Source: Brevibacterium permense
Lineage (GTDB): Bacteria > Actinomycetota > Actinomycetes > Actinomycetales > Brevibacteriaceae
Direction of reading: 5' to 3'
NCBI RefSeq assembly: GCF_013280495.1
Contig: NZ_JABSSX010000006.1
Location: 124,001-188,000, forward strand
DNA length: 64,000 bases
Part shown: positions 55,469 to 64,000 of the stretch, piece after piece
Numbering within the stretch: position 1 is the stretch's first letter
Layout: each line of letters starts with the position of its first letter
Translations under genes and position numbers: made by a program
The notes under the pieces: generated by a model
Databases searched by the model: none
Told to the model about the DNA's origin: nothing
Seen by the model: the letters and a program-made list of their open reading frames with translations, nothing else

Positions 55469-56296
55469 ATGGCAAACTACACTGCCGCTGATATCAAGGC
55501 ACTGCGCGAGAAGACCGGCGCCGGAATGATGGACGTCAAGAAGGCTCTCGACGAGTCCGACGGCGACCAGACGAAGGCCATGGAGGCCCTGCGCATCAAG
55601 GGCCTCAAGGGCGCCACCAAGCGCGAGGGCCGCTCGACCTCCGACGGTCTGGTCGCGACCTCCGTCGAAGGCGGAGTCGGCACCATGATCGAGCTCAACT
55701 CGGAAACCGACTTCGTTGCGAAGTCCGAACCGTTCGTCAAGCTCTCCGAAGAGGTCCTCGAGCTGGCCGTGGCCAACAAGGCCGATTCGGCCGAGGCACT
55801 CCTCGCCGCTGAGACCGACGGCAAGCCCGTCTCCCAGTTCATCACCGAATCCGGTGCCTCGCTGGGCGAGAAGGTCGAACTGCGTCGCGTGGGCCGTCTC
55901 GAAGGCTCCAAGATCGCCTCCTACCTGCACCGCACCAACAAGGACCTGCCCCCGCAGGTCGGCGTGCTGCTGGCATTCGAAGGTGACGACGAGACCGTGG
56001 CACACGATGTCGCCGTGCACATCGCCGCTATGGCCCCGAAGTACTTCTCCCGCGAAGACGTTCCCGCCGACCTCGTCGAGAATGAGCGTCGCATCGCCGA
56101 AGACACCGCGAAGAACGAAGGCAAGCCCGAACAGGCTCTGCCGAAGATCATCGAAGGTCGCGTCAACGGCTTCTTCAAGGAGAACTGCCTGCTCGACCAG
56201 GGATTCGCCAAGGATCCCAAGCAGTCCGTGGCCAAGGTCCTCGAGGCCGCTGGCGTCAAGGCAACCGGCTTCCTGCGCTACCGCGTCGGAGCCTGA
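55469..56296 (+). CDS. tsf: Elongation factor Ts
   Basis: 275 residues. LREKTGAGMMDVKKAL and the following ALRIKGLKGA are the N-terminal signature; VELNSETDFVAKS-type core is seen as IELNSETDFVAKSEPF. It exchanges GDP for GTP on EF-Tu. GAGGAGAAAG precedes the ATG. A strong terminator follows. Confidence 0.96.
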   Translation: MANYTAADIKALREKTGAGMMDVKKALDESDGDQTKAMEALRIKGLKGATKREGRSTSDGLVATSVEGGVGTMIELNSETDFVAKSEPFVKLSEEVLELAVANKADSAEALLAAETDGKPVSQFITESGASLGEKVELRRVGRLEGSKIASYLHRTNKDLPPQVGVLLAFEGDDETVAHDVAVHIAAMAPKYFSREDVPADLVENERRIAEDTAKNEGKPEQALPKIIEGRVNGFFKENCLLDQGFAKDPKQSVAKVLEAAGVKATGFLRYRVGA

Positions 56297-56370
56297 TACA
56301 CCACTGACCGCGAAGCAGACAGATCTCTGCTTCCCAGGTTCACCGAGTGAGTGAGAACTCACCCGAGGAG

Positions 56371-56403
56371 CGGGGTCGGACCAATCGGTCCGGCCCCGTT
56401 TTT
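56371..56403 (+). terminator. Intrinsic terminator after rpsB-tsf
   Basis: CGGGGTCGGACC (56371-56382), loop AATC, GGTCCGGCCCCG (56387-56398), then TTTTT: a 12-bp stem with one G-T pair and a U-run. It is the clearest intrinsic terminator in the window. Confidence 0.92.
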
Positions 56404-56480
56404 CGCTAAACTGACCCAGACGCCCGATCACAGTGACGATCCCACCGGGTACAGACCTGCCCGCACGGAAGAAGGACTCC

Positions 56481-57233
56481 ATGACAAGCACCCCTGTTCA
56501 CGAATCCAGCTACGCCAGCCGCGCGGTGCGCACTCATCGCCGCCGCGTTCTGCTCAAGCTCTCCGGCGAGGTCTTCGGCGGCGGCAAGATCGGCGTCGAT
56601 CCCGACGTCGTGGCCGCAGTCGCCCGCGAGGTGGCTCCCACCACCGAGGATGTCGAGGTCAGCATCGTCGTCGGCGGCGGCAACTTCTTCCGCGGAGCCG
56701 AGCTCTCCCAGCGTGGCATGGACCGCACCCGTGCCGACTACATGGGCATGCTCGGTACCGTGATGAACTGCCTGGCACTGCAGGACTTCCTAGAACAGAC
56801 GGGTGTCGACACCCGCGTGCAGACCGCGATCCCCATGTCGCAGGTCGCCGAATCGTATATTCCCCGTCGCGCTATGCGGCACATGGAGAAGAACCGCGTC
56901 GTCATCTTCGGCGCCGGCGCCGGACTCCCGTACTTCTCCACCGACACCGTGGCCGCCCAGCGCGCACTTGAAGTGCATGCCGATGAGGTCCTCATCGCCA
57001 AGAACGGTGTCGACGGCGTCTACACCGCCGACCCCAAAGTCGACCCGAAGGCCGAGAAGATCTCCGAGATCAGCTACCAAGACGCCCTGCAGCGAGGCCT
57101 CAAGGTCGTCGACGCGACCGCCTTCAGCCTGTGCATGGACAACAAGCTGCCGATGCACGTCTTCGGTATGGAAGGCGAGGGCAACCTGCGCAAGGCCATC
57201 ATCGGTGAGAAGATCGGCACGGTCGTCCGCTGA
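56481..57233 (+). CDS. pyrH: Uridylate kinase
   Basis: 250 residues from ATG 56481 (GAAGGA upstream). [48 protein letters not shown] and [12 protein letters not shown] are diagnostic. It makes UDP from UMP. Starts a new transcription unit after the tsf terminator. Confidence 0.96.
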   Translation: MTSTPVHESSYASRAVRTHRRRVLLKLSGEVFGGGKIGVDPDVVAAVAREVAPTTEDVEVSIVVGGGNFFRGAELSQRGMDRTRADYMGMLGTVMNCLALQDFLEQTGVDTRVQTAIPMSQVAESYIPRRAMRHMEKNRVVIFGAGAGLPYFSTDTVAAQRALEVHADEVLIAKNGVDGVYTADPKVDPKAEKISEISYQDALQRGLKVVDATAFSLCMDNKLPMHVFGMEGEGNLRKAIIGEKIGTVVR

Positions 57234-57247
57234 GACCCACCCCACCG

Positions 57248-57297
57248 AGGCGGTCCGACGCTGAATGCAGGCGGGTTCTCACGGCGGGGGACCGCCT
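57248..57297 (+). terminator. Long-loop hairpin after pyrH
   Basis: AGGCGGTCC (57248-57256) pairs with GGACCGCCT (57289-57297), loop 32 nt. GTTCTCAC (57274-57281) within the loop also matches GTGAGAAC near 57333, so an alternative fold is possible. It separates pyrH from frr (192 nt). TAGAAT (57384-57389) may be a -10 for frr. Confidence 0.4.
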
Positions 57298-57425
57298 TCG
57301 CCGAGACGGTCGGCCGTCTGGTATCCACGCAGGTGAGAACACCCCTGCGCTGCTTCGGTGCGGCATTTTTCAGTGATGACCCATAGAATGAACCCAAAGC
57401 TTTAAGAAGAGGGAAAGAGGCAACC

Positions 57426-57983
57426 GTGATTGAAGAGACACTGGCCGAAGCCAGAGAGAAGATGGACAAGGCCGTCGAATTCACGCAGGAGGACTTCGCG
57501 TCGATCCGCACCGGCCGTGCCAACCCCGCACTGTTCGCCGATATCGAGATCGACTACTACGGGGCTCCGACACCGCTGCAGCAGCTCGCCTCGTTCCAGA
57601 CGCCCGAGGCACGCACGATTCTCGTGACCCCCTACGACAAGGGCACGCTGACCGATATCGAGAACGCTCTGCGCAACTCCGACATCGGCGCGAACCCCGC
57701 CAACGACGGCAACGTCATCCGCGTCGTCCTCCCGGACCTCACCGAGGAACGCCGCAAGGAATACGTCAAGATCGTCAAGGGCAAGGCCGAAGACGGCAAG
57801 GTCTCCATCCGCAACATCCGTCGTCAAGCCAAAGAGACGCTCGAACGCATCAAGAAGGACGGCGAAGCCGGCGAGGACGAGGTCAATCGCAGCATCTCCG
57901 AGCTCGACGATCTGACGAAGAGCAAGGTGGAAAACGTCGACAAGCTGCTTGCGCAGAAGGAAGCTGAGCTGCTCGAGGTCTGA
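57426..57983 (+). CDS. frr: Ribosome recycling factor
   Basis: 185 residues, GTG start. [23 protein letters not shown] and the central [20 protein letters not shown] are RRF marks; the helical bundle ends in [12 protein letters not shown]. It splits post-termination ribosomes with EF-G. The stop TGA overlaps the cdsA ATG by one base. Confidence 0.96.
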   Translation: MIEETLAEAREKMDKAVEFTQEDFASIRTGRANPALFADIEIDYYGAPTPLQQLASFQTPEARTILVTPYDKGTLTDIENALRNSDIGANPANDGNVIRVVLPDLTEERRKEYVKIVKGKAEDGKVSIRNIRRQAKETLERIKKDGEAGEDEVNRSISELDDLTKSKVENVDKLLAQKEAELLEV

Positions 57984-59005
57984 TGATCGCCGTGACAGGG
58001 TCCGACAGCCCCGCAACGGATCCGGCTCCCCTCGGGGAGCCGGATCCGTCAGGCGAGGCCGCGCGGGTTGAGACCCCTTTCCCGAAACGTCGAGACCTGC
58101 GCAACTCGGACAAGCCGTATTCGCCTGACGACCGGGAATCGAATCCGACCGCCGAGGCGGCTGCGACCGATTCCGAACCTGAACCGAAGGATTACGGTCG
58201 AGCCGGACGCAACCTGCCGGCCGCGATCGGCATGGGACTGCTCATCGGCGGCGTGGTGCTCGCGTCTCTGATCTTCCTGCCGATCTCGTTCCTCTTCATC
58301 GTCCTCGTCGGCATCGTCGCCGCAATGTGGGAGCTGGCCAACGCTCTGTCACGTTCCGGCTCCCTCGTCTCCCGCGTGCCCACCATGGTGTCGGCGGCCT
58401 GTATGGTCGTGGCCACGTTCATCGGGGGCCGCGAAGCGCTCTGGGTGACCTTCGCCGCCAGCGCCGGAGCAGTCATGCTCTTCACGATGGTCGAGCGCCG
58501 GAAGAACGCAGTCAAAGACGTCTCGCTCTCCCTCTTCGCTCTCACCTATGTCGGCCTCATGGCCTGCTTCATCGTCTACATCCTCACCCAGCCGGACGGC
58601 AACTTCTACGTCATCATCTTCCTCGCCGCGGTCGTCGCCTCCGACACCGGCGGCTACGTCTTCGGCGTGCTGTGGGGCAAGCATCCCATCGCCGCGCGGA
58701 TCTCGCCGAAGAAGTCCTGGGAAGGCTACCTCGGCTCGACCGTCTTCGCCGCGGTGGTCGCAACGGTCCTCGCCGTCACCGTCGTCGATGCTCCGTTCTG
58801 GACCGGTCTGGTCATCGGTGCCGTCATCCCCGCTTTCGCCACTCTGGGCGACTTCAGCGAATCGATGATCAAACGCGACCTCGAACTCAAGGACATGGGC
58901 ACCCTGTTGCCCGGCCACGGCGGCGTAATGGATCGACTCGACTCGATTCTGCCGACCGCTCCCGTCGCGCTCGTTCTCTTCTCGGTCCTGCCCGGCTACC
59001 TCTGA
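57983..59005 (+). CDS. cdsA: Phosphatidate cytidylyltransferase
   Basis: 340 residues. The first ~75 residues are hydrophilic and acidic/Pro-rich; about eight membrane helices follow. The CDP-diglyceride synthetase signature is complete at the end: SMIKRDLELKDMGTLLPGHG then GVMDRLDS. It makes CDP-diacylglycerol, downstream of GpsA and PlsC. Confidence 0.94.
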   Translation: MIAVTGSDSPATDPAPLGEPDPSGEAARVETPFPKRRDLRNSDKPYSPDDRESNPTAEAAATDSEPEPKDYGRAGRNLPAAIGMGLLIGGVVLASLIFLPISFLFIVLVGIVAAMWELANALSRSGSLVSRVPTMVSAACMVVATFIGGREALWVTFAASAGAVMLFTMVERRKNAVKDVSLSLFALTYVGLMACFIVYILTQPDGNFYVIIFLAAVVASDTGGYVFGVLWGKHPIAARISPKKSWEGYLGSTVFAAVVATVLAVTVVDAPFWTGLVIGAVIPAFATLGDFSESMIKRDLELKDMGTLLPGHGGVMDRLDSILPTAPVALVLFSVLPGYL

Positions 59006-59116
59006 CCGGCCCGCCGACTCGGTTACCCGGCTGCTTCTGACCCTGTCCGGTTCGCACCTGCCCGACGTGGCGGCTCACACACGACAGCCGTGCAACGAAC
59101 ATGAGACAATGGCCGT

Positions 59117-60421
59117 GTGAGTTCTCAACCAGGCAGAAGGCAGACCAGGCCCGTCGTCGAACATGCCGACGGCACGACATCGAAGACCCCGATGCGCGAT
59201 GGCCGTCCCCTTCTCAATTTCAAGTCCGCACGGGTCAAGCAGCCTCCTCAGCATCTGGCTGATATGACGATGGACGAACGCATCGACGCGGTCACGGAGA
59301 TGGGACTGCCCGCTTTCCGGGCCAAGCAGATCTCCACCCACTACTTCAGCCACTATGTCACCGACACCGAGGCGATGACGGACCTGCCCAAGGACAAGCG
59401 GGCAGAGATTCAGGAACGGTTCTTCCCGCATCTGCTCACCGAAGTGCGCCGCCTGCGCACAGAGAACGGCGACACCATCAAGTTCCTGTGGCGCCTCTTC
59501 GACGGGGCACTCGTCGAATCCGTGCTCATGCGCTACCGCAACCGGGTCACCCTGTGCGTGTCCAGCCAGTGCGGCTGCGGAATGAACTGCCCGTTCTGCG
59601 CCACCGGCCAGCAGGGGCTGACCAGGAACATGTCCACGGCCGAGATCGTCGAACAGGTCGTCCGCGCCAACCAGGTCATCGCCGCCGGCGAACTCGCCGA
59701 AGCCCCGAAGTCGGATATGCCCGGTGCCGGAGAGACCGCGCTCGGCGCGGAGGCCGATGATGACGAAGCGGCGGGAGAAGCCGGATTCGACGGGGAGGTC
59801 ACGGCCGCCTCGGCGAGAGGCCCCGAACGGGTCTCGAACATCGTCTTCATGGGCATGGGCGAACCCCTGGCCAACTACAAGCGAGTGATGAACGCGGTGC
59901 GCCGGTTCGTCGGACCGAGCCCCGAAGGACTGGGCATGTCGGCCAGGCGGATCACGATCTCCACAGTCGGACTCGTGCCCGGCATCAACAAACTCGCCGC
60001 CGAGGACATCCCCGTCACCTTCGCCCTCAGCCTCCACGCACCCGATGACGAACTGCGCGATGAGATGATCCCGGTCAACACGCGCTGGAAGGCCGACGAG
60101 GCCATCGACGCGGCTTACAACTACTACCAGGTGACCGGTCGGCGGGTGAGCATCGAATACGCGCTCATCAAGGACATGAACGACCACGCCTGGCGTGCGG
60201 AACTGCTGGCGAAGAAGCTCAACGCCCGCGGACGCGGCTGGGTCCACGTCAACCCGATCCCGCTCAACCCGACCCCGGGGTCGGTGTGGACGGCCTCCGA
60301 ACCGGAGGTCGCCGACGAATTCGTCCGCCGCCTCATCGATCAGGGCATTCCGACGACGATCCGCGACACCCGCGGCTCCGACATCGATGGCGCCTGCGGA
60401 CAGCTCGCCGCAGCCGACTGA
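59117..60421 (+). CDS. rlmN: 23S rRNA/tRNA (adenine-C2)-methyltransferase RlmN
   Basis: 434 residues, GTG start. The radical-SAM cluster cysteines are Cys154, Cys158 and Cys161 ([14 protein letters not shown]) and the C-terminal methyl-relay Cys427 lies in [20 protein letters not shown] is conserved. Between helix [12 protein letters not shown] and RVSNIVFMG there is an acidic Ala/Gly-rich insertion of ~45 residues (nt ~59690-59830). Confidence 0.94.
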   Translation: MSSQPGRRQTRPVVEHADGTTSKTPMRDGRPLLNFKSARVKQPPQHLADMTMDERIDAVTEMGLPAFRAKQISTHYFSHYVTDTEAMTDLPKDKRAEIQERFFPHLLTEVRRLRTENGDTIKFLWRLFDGALVESVLMRYRNRVTLCVSSQCGCGMNCPFCATGQQGLTRNMSTAEIVEQVVRANQVIAAGELAEAPKSDMPGAGETALGAEADDDEAAGEAGFDGEVTAASARGPERVSNIVFMGMGEPLANYKRVMNAVRRFVGPSPEGLGMSARRITISTVGLVPGINKLAAEDIPVTFALSLHAPDDELRDEMIPVNTRWKADEAIDAAYNYYQVTGRRVSIEYALIKDMNDHAWRAELLAKKLNARGRGWVHVNPIPLNPTPGSVWTASEPEVADEFVRRLIDQGIPTTIRDTRGSDIDGACGQLAAAD

Positions 60422-60521
60422 TCGACGCCCGTTTCGGCAACTGCCGACCGCGGCAACGCAAATTCTGCGGCTTCCATCTATCATGGTGGAAACACCACAG
60501 CCACTCGCTTCTGGAGGAGAC

Positions 60522-61082
60522 ATGGCGGACACGACTTTCCCTCGAATGTCCGGTTGGAAGAACGGATACGACCCCAAGCAGGTCGACAGCTTCTTCAAGC
60601 GTGCACGTGAGTCCTTCGAACGGCCGACGCCGCAGCCCGGCGACCTCGATTCCCGCGCGGTGCGCACGGTCGGATTCGACCTTGTCCGCAAGGGCTACCA
60701 CGTCGCCGTCGTCGACGCCGCACTCGATCGCCTCGAAGACGCATTCGCCAAGCAGGCCCGAGACCGCCTCATCGCGCAGTCCGGTCAGGACGCCTGGGTC
60801 TCCGAACTCACCCGTGTGGCCGCGTCCCTGCGGGGACGCCTGGTCCGTGAGCCCGGTGAACGCTTCGACAACCCGCCTCCCGGAGTCATCGGCTACGACA
60901 TCACTCAGGTCGACGACATGTGCGACAAGGTCAACTCGTACTTCACGCAGGGTGTGGCGATGAGCGTCGACCAGGTCCGCCGCGTGCTGTTCAAGACCGC
61001 AAAGGGCAAGAAGGCATACAACGAGGACCAGGTCGATGCGTTCATCGACCGCGTCGTCGAAGTGATGGCCTCCGTTGACTGA
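60522..61082 (+). CDS. Small protein with three DivIVA-type motifs
   Basis: 186 residues after GGAGGAGA. The motif YxxxQVDxF occurs three times: GYDPKQVDSFFKRA (from 15), GYDITQVDDMCDKV (from 124) and YNEDQVDAFIDRV (from ~166). DivIVA domains bind curved membranes at poles and septa; this protein lacks the long coiled coil of Wag31. A role in cell-envelope positioning is inferred only. Its end overlaps the next gene by 8 nt. Confidence 0.75.
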   Translation: MADTTFPRMSGWKNGYDPKQVDSFFKRARESFERPTPQPGDLDSRAVRTVGFDLVRKGYHVAVVDAALDRLEDAFAKQARDRLIAQSGQDAWVSELTRVAASLRGRLVREPGERFDNPPPGVIGYDITQVDDMCDKVNSYFTQGVAMSVDQVRRVLFKTAKGKKAYNEDQVDAFIDRVVEVMASVD

Positions 61083-61749
61083 TTTCCACTACTTCGCGGT
61101 CCCGACCGCGACCGACCCCGGCACGCTCAACCCGGTGTACGAACTCCTTGACTTCCCGATCGCGATGGGCAATGCCGAAGACATCGTGCTCACCGGACCG
61201 GCCCCGGAGAAACCGCTCGTCGACGGTCGCGAGGTCACCGATCCCCGCCTGATCAAGGCGCTGTCCGTTCCCGTCGAGCTCGACCGCGCCGAGGTGCTCG
61301 ACCGCAGTTCGAAACTCGCCGGAGTGCTCCGTGCCATGGGTGTGGTTCCCGAATCCGGTGCCCGGCTCACCTTCGCCGAGGATGTCCCTCCGTTGGCGCG
61401 GGCGCTCGGTGCGTTGGCCGCCGCCCGGATCGGGCTCGTCGTGGATCTGCGGACAGGGGCTTCCTCTGACTCTGTCTCAGACTTAGTGGTTCTCCACGCC
61501 ATCGAAGACGCACCGATCGAGCCGGGGCGTGCCTCTGTGCGAGTCACCCGGTCGCGTTTCGAAGGCATCGGAGTGACGATCGGTTCCGAGACCGCGAACC
61601 TCGACCAGGCGATGCGTGACTCCCGCGTCGAATTCGCCGCAGTAGTGCCGCTCGACCCGCAGCGCACACTGGTGCTCACCGACGACGGTGATCTTGAGGC
61701 GGGTACGAGCCTCGACTGGTACCGCACCGAGGTACTTTCTGCCTCCTGA
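61075..61749 (+). CDS. Conserved-type hypothetical protein
   Basis: 224 residues from a TTG at 61075 that overlaps the previous stop by 8 nt (the start is uncertain). RAEVLDRSSKLAGVLRAMGV and PPLARALGALAAARIGLVVDL faintly resemble the N-terminal lobe of AMP-forming acyl-CoA ligases, without any ATP-binding motif. No function assigned. Codon bias is normal. Confidence 0.55.
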   Translation: MTDFHYFAVPTATDPGTLNPVYELLDFPIAMGNAEDIVLTGPAPEKPLVDGREVTDPRLIKALSVPVELDRAEVLDRSSKLAGVLRAMGVVPESGARLTFAEDVPPLARALGALAAARIGLVVDLRTGASSDSVSDLVVLHAIEDAPIEPGRASVRVTRSRFEGIGVTIGSETANLDQAMRDSRVEFAAVVPLDPQRTLVLTDDGDLEAGTSLDWYRTEVLSAS

Positions 61750-62725
61750 GCCCCGGACTCCTGGGGGCTTTGACGCCGACGATGGTGTCGACGTTCCGGC
61801 TTCCGCGGACCCGCGGTCTGCTGATCCTCGTTCGGCTGAGACGGTGGCTGCTCTGCGCGCGGCCGGCTGCGTCTTCGCCGAGGACGAGGCGGCGATCCTC
61901 ATCGAGGCGGCGGCCGGATGTGATGACGACTCCGCGTCAACACTCGAGGAGCTGGTGGCTCGCCGCGTCACCGGCGAACCCCTCGAACAGATCGTCGGTT
62001 GGGTCGATGTTGCGGGTCTGCGACTGAGCGTGCGTCCCGGAGTGTTTGTGCCGCGGCAGCGAACGGCTCTGCTCGCCGCGCATGCGGTGTCCGCGACCCG
62101 GCGGATGACGGACTCGCGAGGGAACGGAAGAGGGACAGACGCTGGCGTCGCTGCTGTGCGACCTGTTGTGCTCGAAGCGTTCTGTGGCGTCGGACCGGTC
62201 GCCTCGGTGGTGGCCGGCAAGGTGCCGGGGGTGGAGATCCACGTCGGTGATGCGCAGGCGGAGGCCGTGCGGTGTGCAGTGGAGAATGTCGAACACTGCA
62301 TCCAGGCGGGGGAGTCTGCGCAGGCAGGCGGGTCCGAACAAGCAGATGAGTCCGGCACTACCGTGGCGGGACATGTCCTCGACTGTCTCCTCGGACTGCC
62401 CGGCACACTGCGGCAGTCGATCTCCGTCATCGCGGCCGTGCCGCCCTACGTACCTGAAACGGCAGCCGACTTTCTGCCGCATGAGGCCCTCGACTTCGAA
62501 CCGAGCAGCGCGCTCTTCGGCGGCTCCGACGGCCTCGACCTTATCCGTCGACTCATCACGGAGTCGTTGGACTGGCTGGCCCCGGATGGTTTGCTGCTCA
62601 TCGAGCTTTGGCGAGGTCAGGCTGCAGAGGCCACCGGGATCGCAGCCGAGCAGGGGCTGGAAGCCAGGAGCCACCTCGGCGAGGATGAACAGACCGTGGT
62701 CCTCGAACTGCGTCGTCGAAACTGA
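61688..62725 (+). CDS. PrmC-like N5-glutamine methyltransferase paralogue
   Basis: Up to 345 residues; GTG 61688 overlaps the upstream gene by 62 nt, and GTG 61844 (VAALRAAGCVFAEDEAA) is a good alternative. RRVTGEPLEQIVGWVDVAGL, LSVRPGVFVPRQRT and the SAM-binding region VLEAFCGVGPVASVVA are PrmC-like. The catalytic (N/D)PPY motif reads AVPPYVP, so the usual Asn is absent. Two hydrophilic insertions (nt ~62100-62155 and ~62300-62365) are present. Confidence 0.75.
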   Translation: MILRRVRASTGTAPRYFLPPEPRTPGGFDADDGVDVPASADPRSADPRSAETVAALRAAGCVFAEDEAAILIEAAAGCDDDSASTLEELVARRVTGEPLEQIVGWVDVAGLRLSVRPGVFVPRQRTALLAAHAVSATRRMTDSRGNGRGTDAGVAAVRPVVLEAFCGVGPVASVVAGKVPGVEIHVGDAQAEAVRCAVENVEHCIQAGESAQAGGSEQADESGTTVAGHVLDCLLGLPGTLRQSISVIAAVPPYVPETAADFLPHEALDFEPSSALFGGSDGLDLIRRLITESLDWLAPDGLLLIELWRGQAAEATGIAAEQGLEARSHLGEDEQTVVLELRRRN

Positions 62726-62779
62726 CAACGGCCGGCCGAAATCGAGTGATTTCACCCGGCTGGTGTCTGCGAATACAGC

Positions 62780-62813
62780 ACGCCCGCCGAACCTCAGCAG
62801 GATCGGCGGGCGT
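62780..62813. terminator. Terminator between convergent genes
   Basis: ACGCCCGCCGA (62780-62790) and TCGGCGGGCGT (62803-62813) pair perfectly, loop 12 nt, between the convergent methyltransferase and dehydrogenase genes; it can act on both strands. Confidence 0.65.
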
Positions 62814-62854
62814 TGACTGTGTTCAGAGGAGGGCGGGTGCCCTGCTCACTGGTT

Positions 62855-64000
62855 TCAGTTCGCGAAGGCGTTGATTCCGGTCATCGTGCGGCCCAGAGTC
62901 AGCTGATGCACCTCGTGCGTGCCTTCGTAGGTGAGCACTGTCTCGAGGTTGACCGCGTGACGCAGCGGCGGGTATTCGCTCGTGATGCCCGACCCGCCGA
63001 ACAGGGCGCGCAGGTCACGGCAGACATTCATCGCGGTGTCGACGTTGACCATCTTGCCCAGGCTGATCTGCTCGGGACGCACACCCTTCTCGGAGTCCTT
63101 GAGCTTGCCCAGGTGAGCGGCGAGCAGAGTGATCTGCGAGTACTGGCCGAAGGCCTTCGCCAGCTTCTGCTGAGTGATCTGGAACGACGCCAGCGGGCGG
63201 TCGAACTGCACACGGGTGCCGGTGTACTCCAGAGCGGAGAGCAGGGCGTCGCGGGCGGCACCGGTGACGCCGAAGACGATGCCGTAGCGGGCCTCGGACA
63301 GGCAGGACAGGGGCCCCTTGAGTCCCTTGGCCTTCGGCAGCATCGCATCCTCGGGCAGACGGACGTTGTCGAGGACGATCTCACCGGTGATCGAGGCGCG
63401 CAACGAGATCTTGCGGTGGATCTCCGGGGTCTGCACACCCTCGGTGTTCGAGGGGACGACGAAGCCGCGGACGACGTTATTGCCCTTGTCGTCGACCTCT
63501 TCGGTCTTGGCCCACACGACCATGACATCGGAGACCGGGGAGTTCGTGATCCACATCTTCGCGCCGTTGAGGATCCAGTCGGATCCGTCCTTCTTCGCGG
63601 TCGTCTTCATCCCCGACGGGTCGGAGCCGACATCGGGTTCGGTCAGACCGAAGCAGCCGATGGCCTTGCCGGCGGCCATCTTCGGCAGCCATTCTTCCTT
63701 CTGTGCTTCCGATCCCCAGTGGTGGATGGCGAACATCGCCAGCGAACCCTGCACGGAGACGAGGGAGCGCAGACCGGAGTCGACGGCTTCGAGTTCACGG
63801 CAGGCCAGTCCGTACTGAGTCGCCGTCGACCCGCCGCAGCCGTAGCCGTCGAGGTGCATGCCCAGCAGACCGAGCTCGCCGAGTCCCTCGGCCAGTTCCC
63901 GAGCGGGGATGGTGGCGTCGAGGAAGTAGTCGCCGATCTTCTCCCGGACGTTCTCGTCCAGCCATTTCTTCACGATCGATGCGAATTCGAGGTCATCGGA
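62855..64000 (-). CDS. gcdH: Acyl-CoA dehydrogenase, probably glutaryl-CoA dehydrogenase (cut by window edge)
   Basis: The minus frame is open to the right edge, so the N-terminus is missing; 381 residues are visible. CFGLTEPDVGSDPSGMKT is the FAD-binding signature, and TYEGTHEVHQLTLGRTMTGI contains the catalytic Glu in the position used by glutaryl-CoA dehydrogenases. SLRASITGEIVLDNVRLPED and FGQYSQITLLAAHLGKLKD fit too. It would oxidise and decarboxylate glutaryl-CoA in lysine/tryptophan breakdown. Other short-chain members remain possible. Confidence 0.82.
   Translation of the reverse strand, partial: SDDLEFASIVKKWLDENVREKIGDYFLDATIPARELAEGLGELGLLGMHLDGYGCGGSTATQYGLACRELEAVDSGLRSLVSVQGSLAMFAIHHWGSEAQKEEWLPKMAAGKAIGCFGLTEPDVGSDPSGMKTTAKKDGSDWILNGAKMWITNSPVSDVMVVWAKTEEVDDKGNNVVRGFVVPSNTEGVQTPEIHRKISLRASITGEIVLDNVRLPEDAMLPKAKGLKGPLSCLSEARYGIVFGVTGAARDALLSALEYTGTRVQFDRPLASFQITQQKLAKAFGQYSQITLLAAHLGKLKDSEKGVRPEQISLGKMVNVDTAMNVCRDLRALFGGSGITSEYPPLRHAVNLETVLTYEGTHEVHQLTLGRTMTGINAFAN

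Noticed and set aside
1-64000. Frequent GCCGAGGYGG / CCRCCTCGGC strings, considered as a chromosome-orienting or uptake motif
   Set aside because: They occur in both orientations at similar frequency by eye and mostly lie in frame as Ala-Glu-Ala/Val codons, so codon usage explains them. A whole-genome strand-skew count would be needed to reopen this.
1-64000. CRISPR arrays, toxin-antitoxin or restriction genes, biosynthetic clusters
   Set aside because: None seen on either strand; no regularly spaced repeats and no matching protein families.

Overview
The window is a high-GC actinobacterial chromosome segment. Gene content and order (rnc-mutM...smc-ftsY...ffh-rpsP-khpA-rimM-trmD-rplS-lepB-rnhB-DUF2469-yraN-comM-dprA-xerC...rpsB-tsf-pyrH-frr-cdsA-rlmN) are those of Micrococcales. 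The ectoine-type ABC importer and the BCCT carrier suit a salt-tolerant genus; Brevibacterium is my best guess, from gene content only. Most of the window is ordinary core genome, tightly packed, with many 1-4 nt stop/start overlaps (ATGA, GTGA).

Layout. 1-4.7 kb: end of a galactokinase gene, a decayed alpha/beta-hydrolase gene, then a minus-strand SSS-type symporter with a small membrane partner, a DeoR regulator and an IclR regulator. 4.9-18.1 kb, plus strand: leuCD; murA-plsC-gpsA; a PEBP-like protein; ddl; a DUF3515 lipoprotein (minus); thiL, a DAK2 protein, recG and rsmD. 18.1-22.1 kb: ehuA, D, C, B (minus) divergent from a GntR regulator, with palindromes between. 22.2-26.5 kb: coaD, an MFS transporter, DUF177, rpmF, rnc, mutM. 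26.5-32.5 kb: an accessory stretch between mutM and smc, which are usually neighbours. It holds remnants of LysR, alcohol dehydrogenase, DJ-1/PfpI and IS5-type transposase genes, two intact small genes (HbpS/GlcG-like and ABM-like), strong hairpins, a PH-like membrane protein, a BCCT carrier and tRNA-Asn. 32.6-46.98 kb: smc, ftsY, amt, ffh, the ribosomal/RNA-maturation group, two signal peptidases, rnhB, DUF2469. 47.1-54 kb: yraN-comM-dprA-xerC, a broken CGNR gene, a LysE exporter, and an M23+M15 cell-wall protein. 54.5-62.7 kb: rpsB-tsf, pyrH-frr-cdsA, rlmN, a small DivIVA-domain protein, a hypothetical protein and a PrmC-like methyltransferase. The right edge is a truncated acyl-CoA (probably glutaryl-CoA) dehydrogenase gene on the minus strand.

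How it works together: SRP (ffh, ftsY) with two type I signal peptidases for secretion; SMC with XerC for chromosome handling; ribosome biogenesis and tRNA/rRNA modification (rimM, trmD, rsmD, rlmN, khpA); envelope synthesis (murA, ddl, plsC, gpsA, cdsA); and uptake of compatible solutes (ehu, BCCT) and ammonium (amt).

I found no CRISPR array, prophage, toxin-antitoxin pair, defence locus or biosynthetic cluster, and no convincing new multi-gene system. The most informative unexpected features are the deletion scars at 26.9-28.05 kb, several long perfect hairpins, palindromes upstream of transport genes, a signal peptidase start that overlaps a UUCG hairpin, and repeated hydrophilic insertions in housekeeping enzymes.
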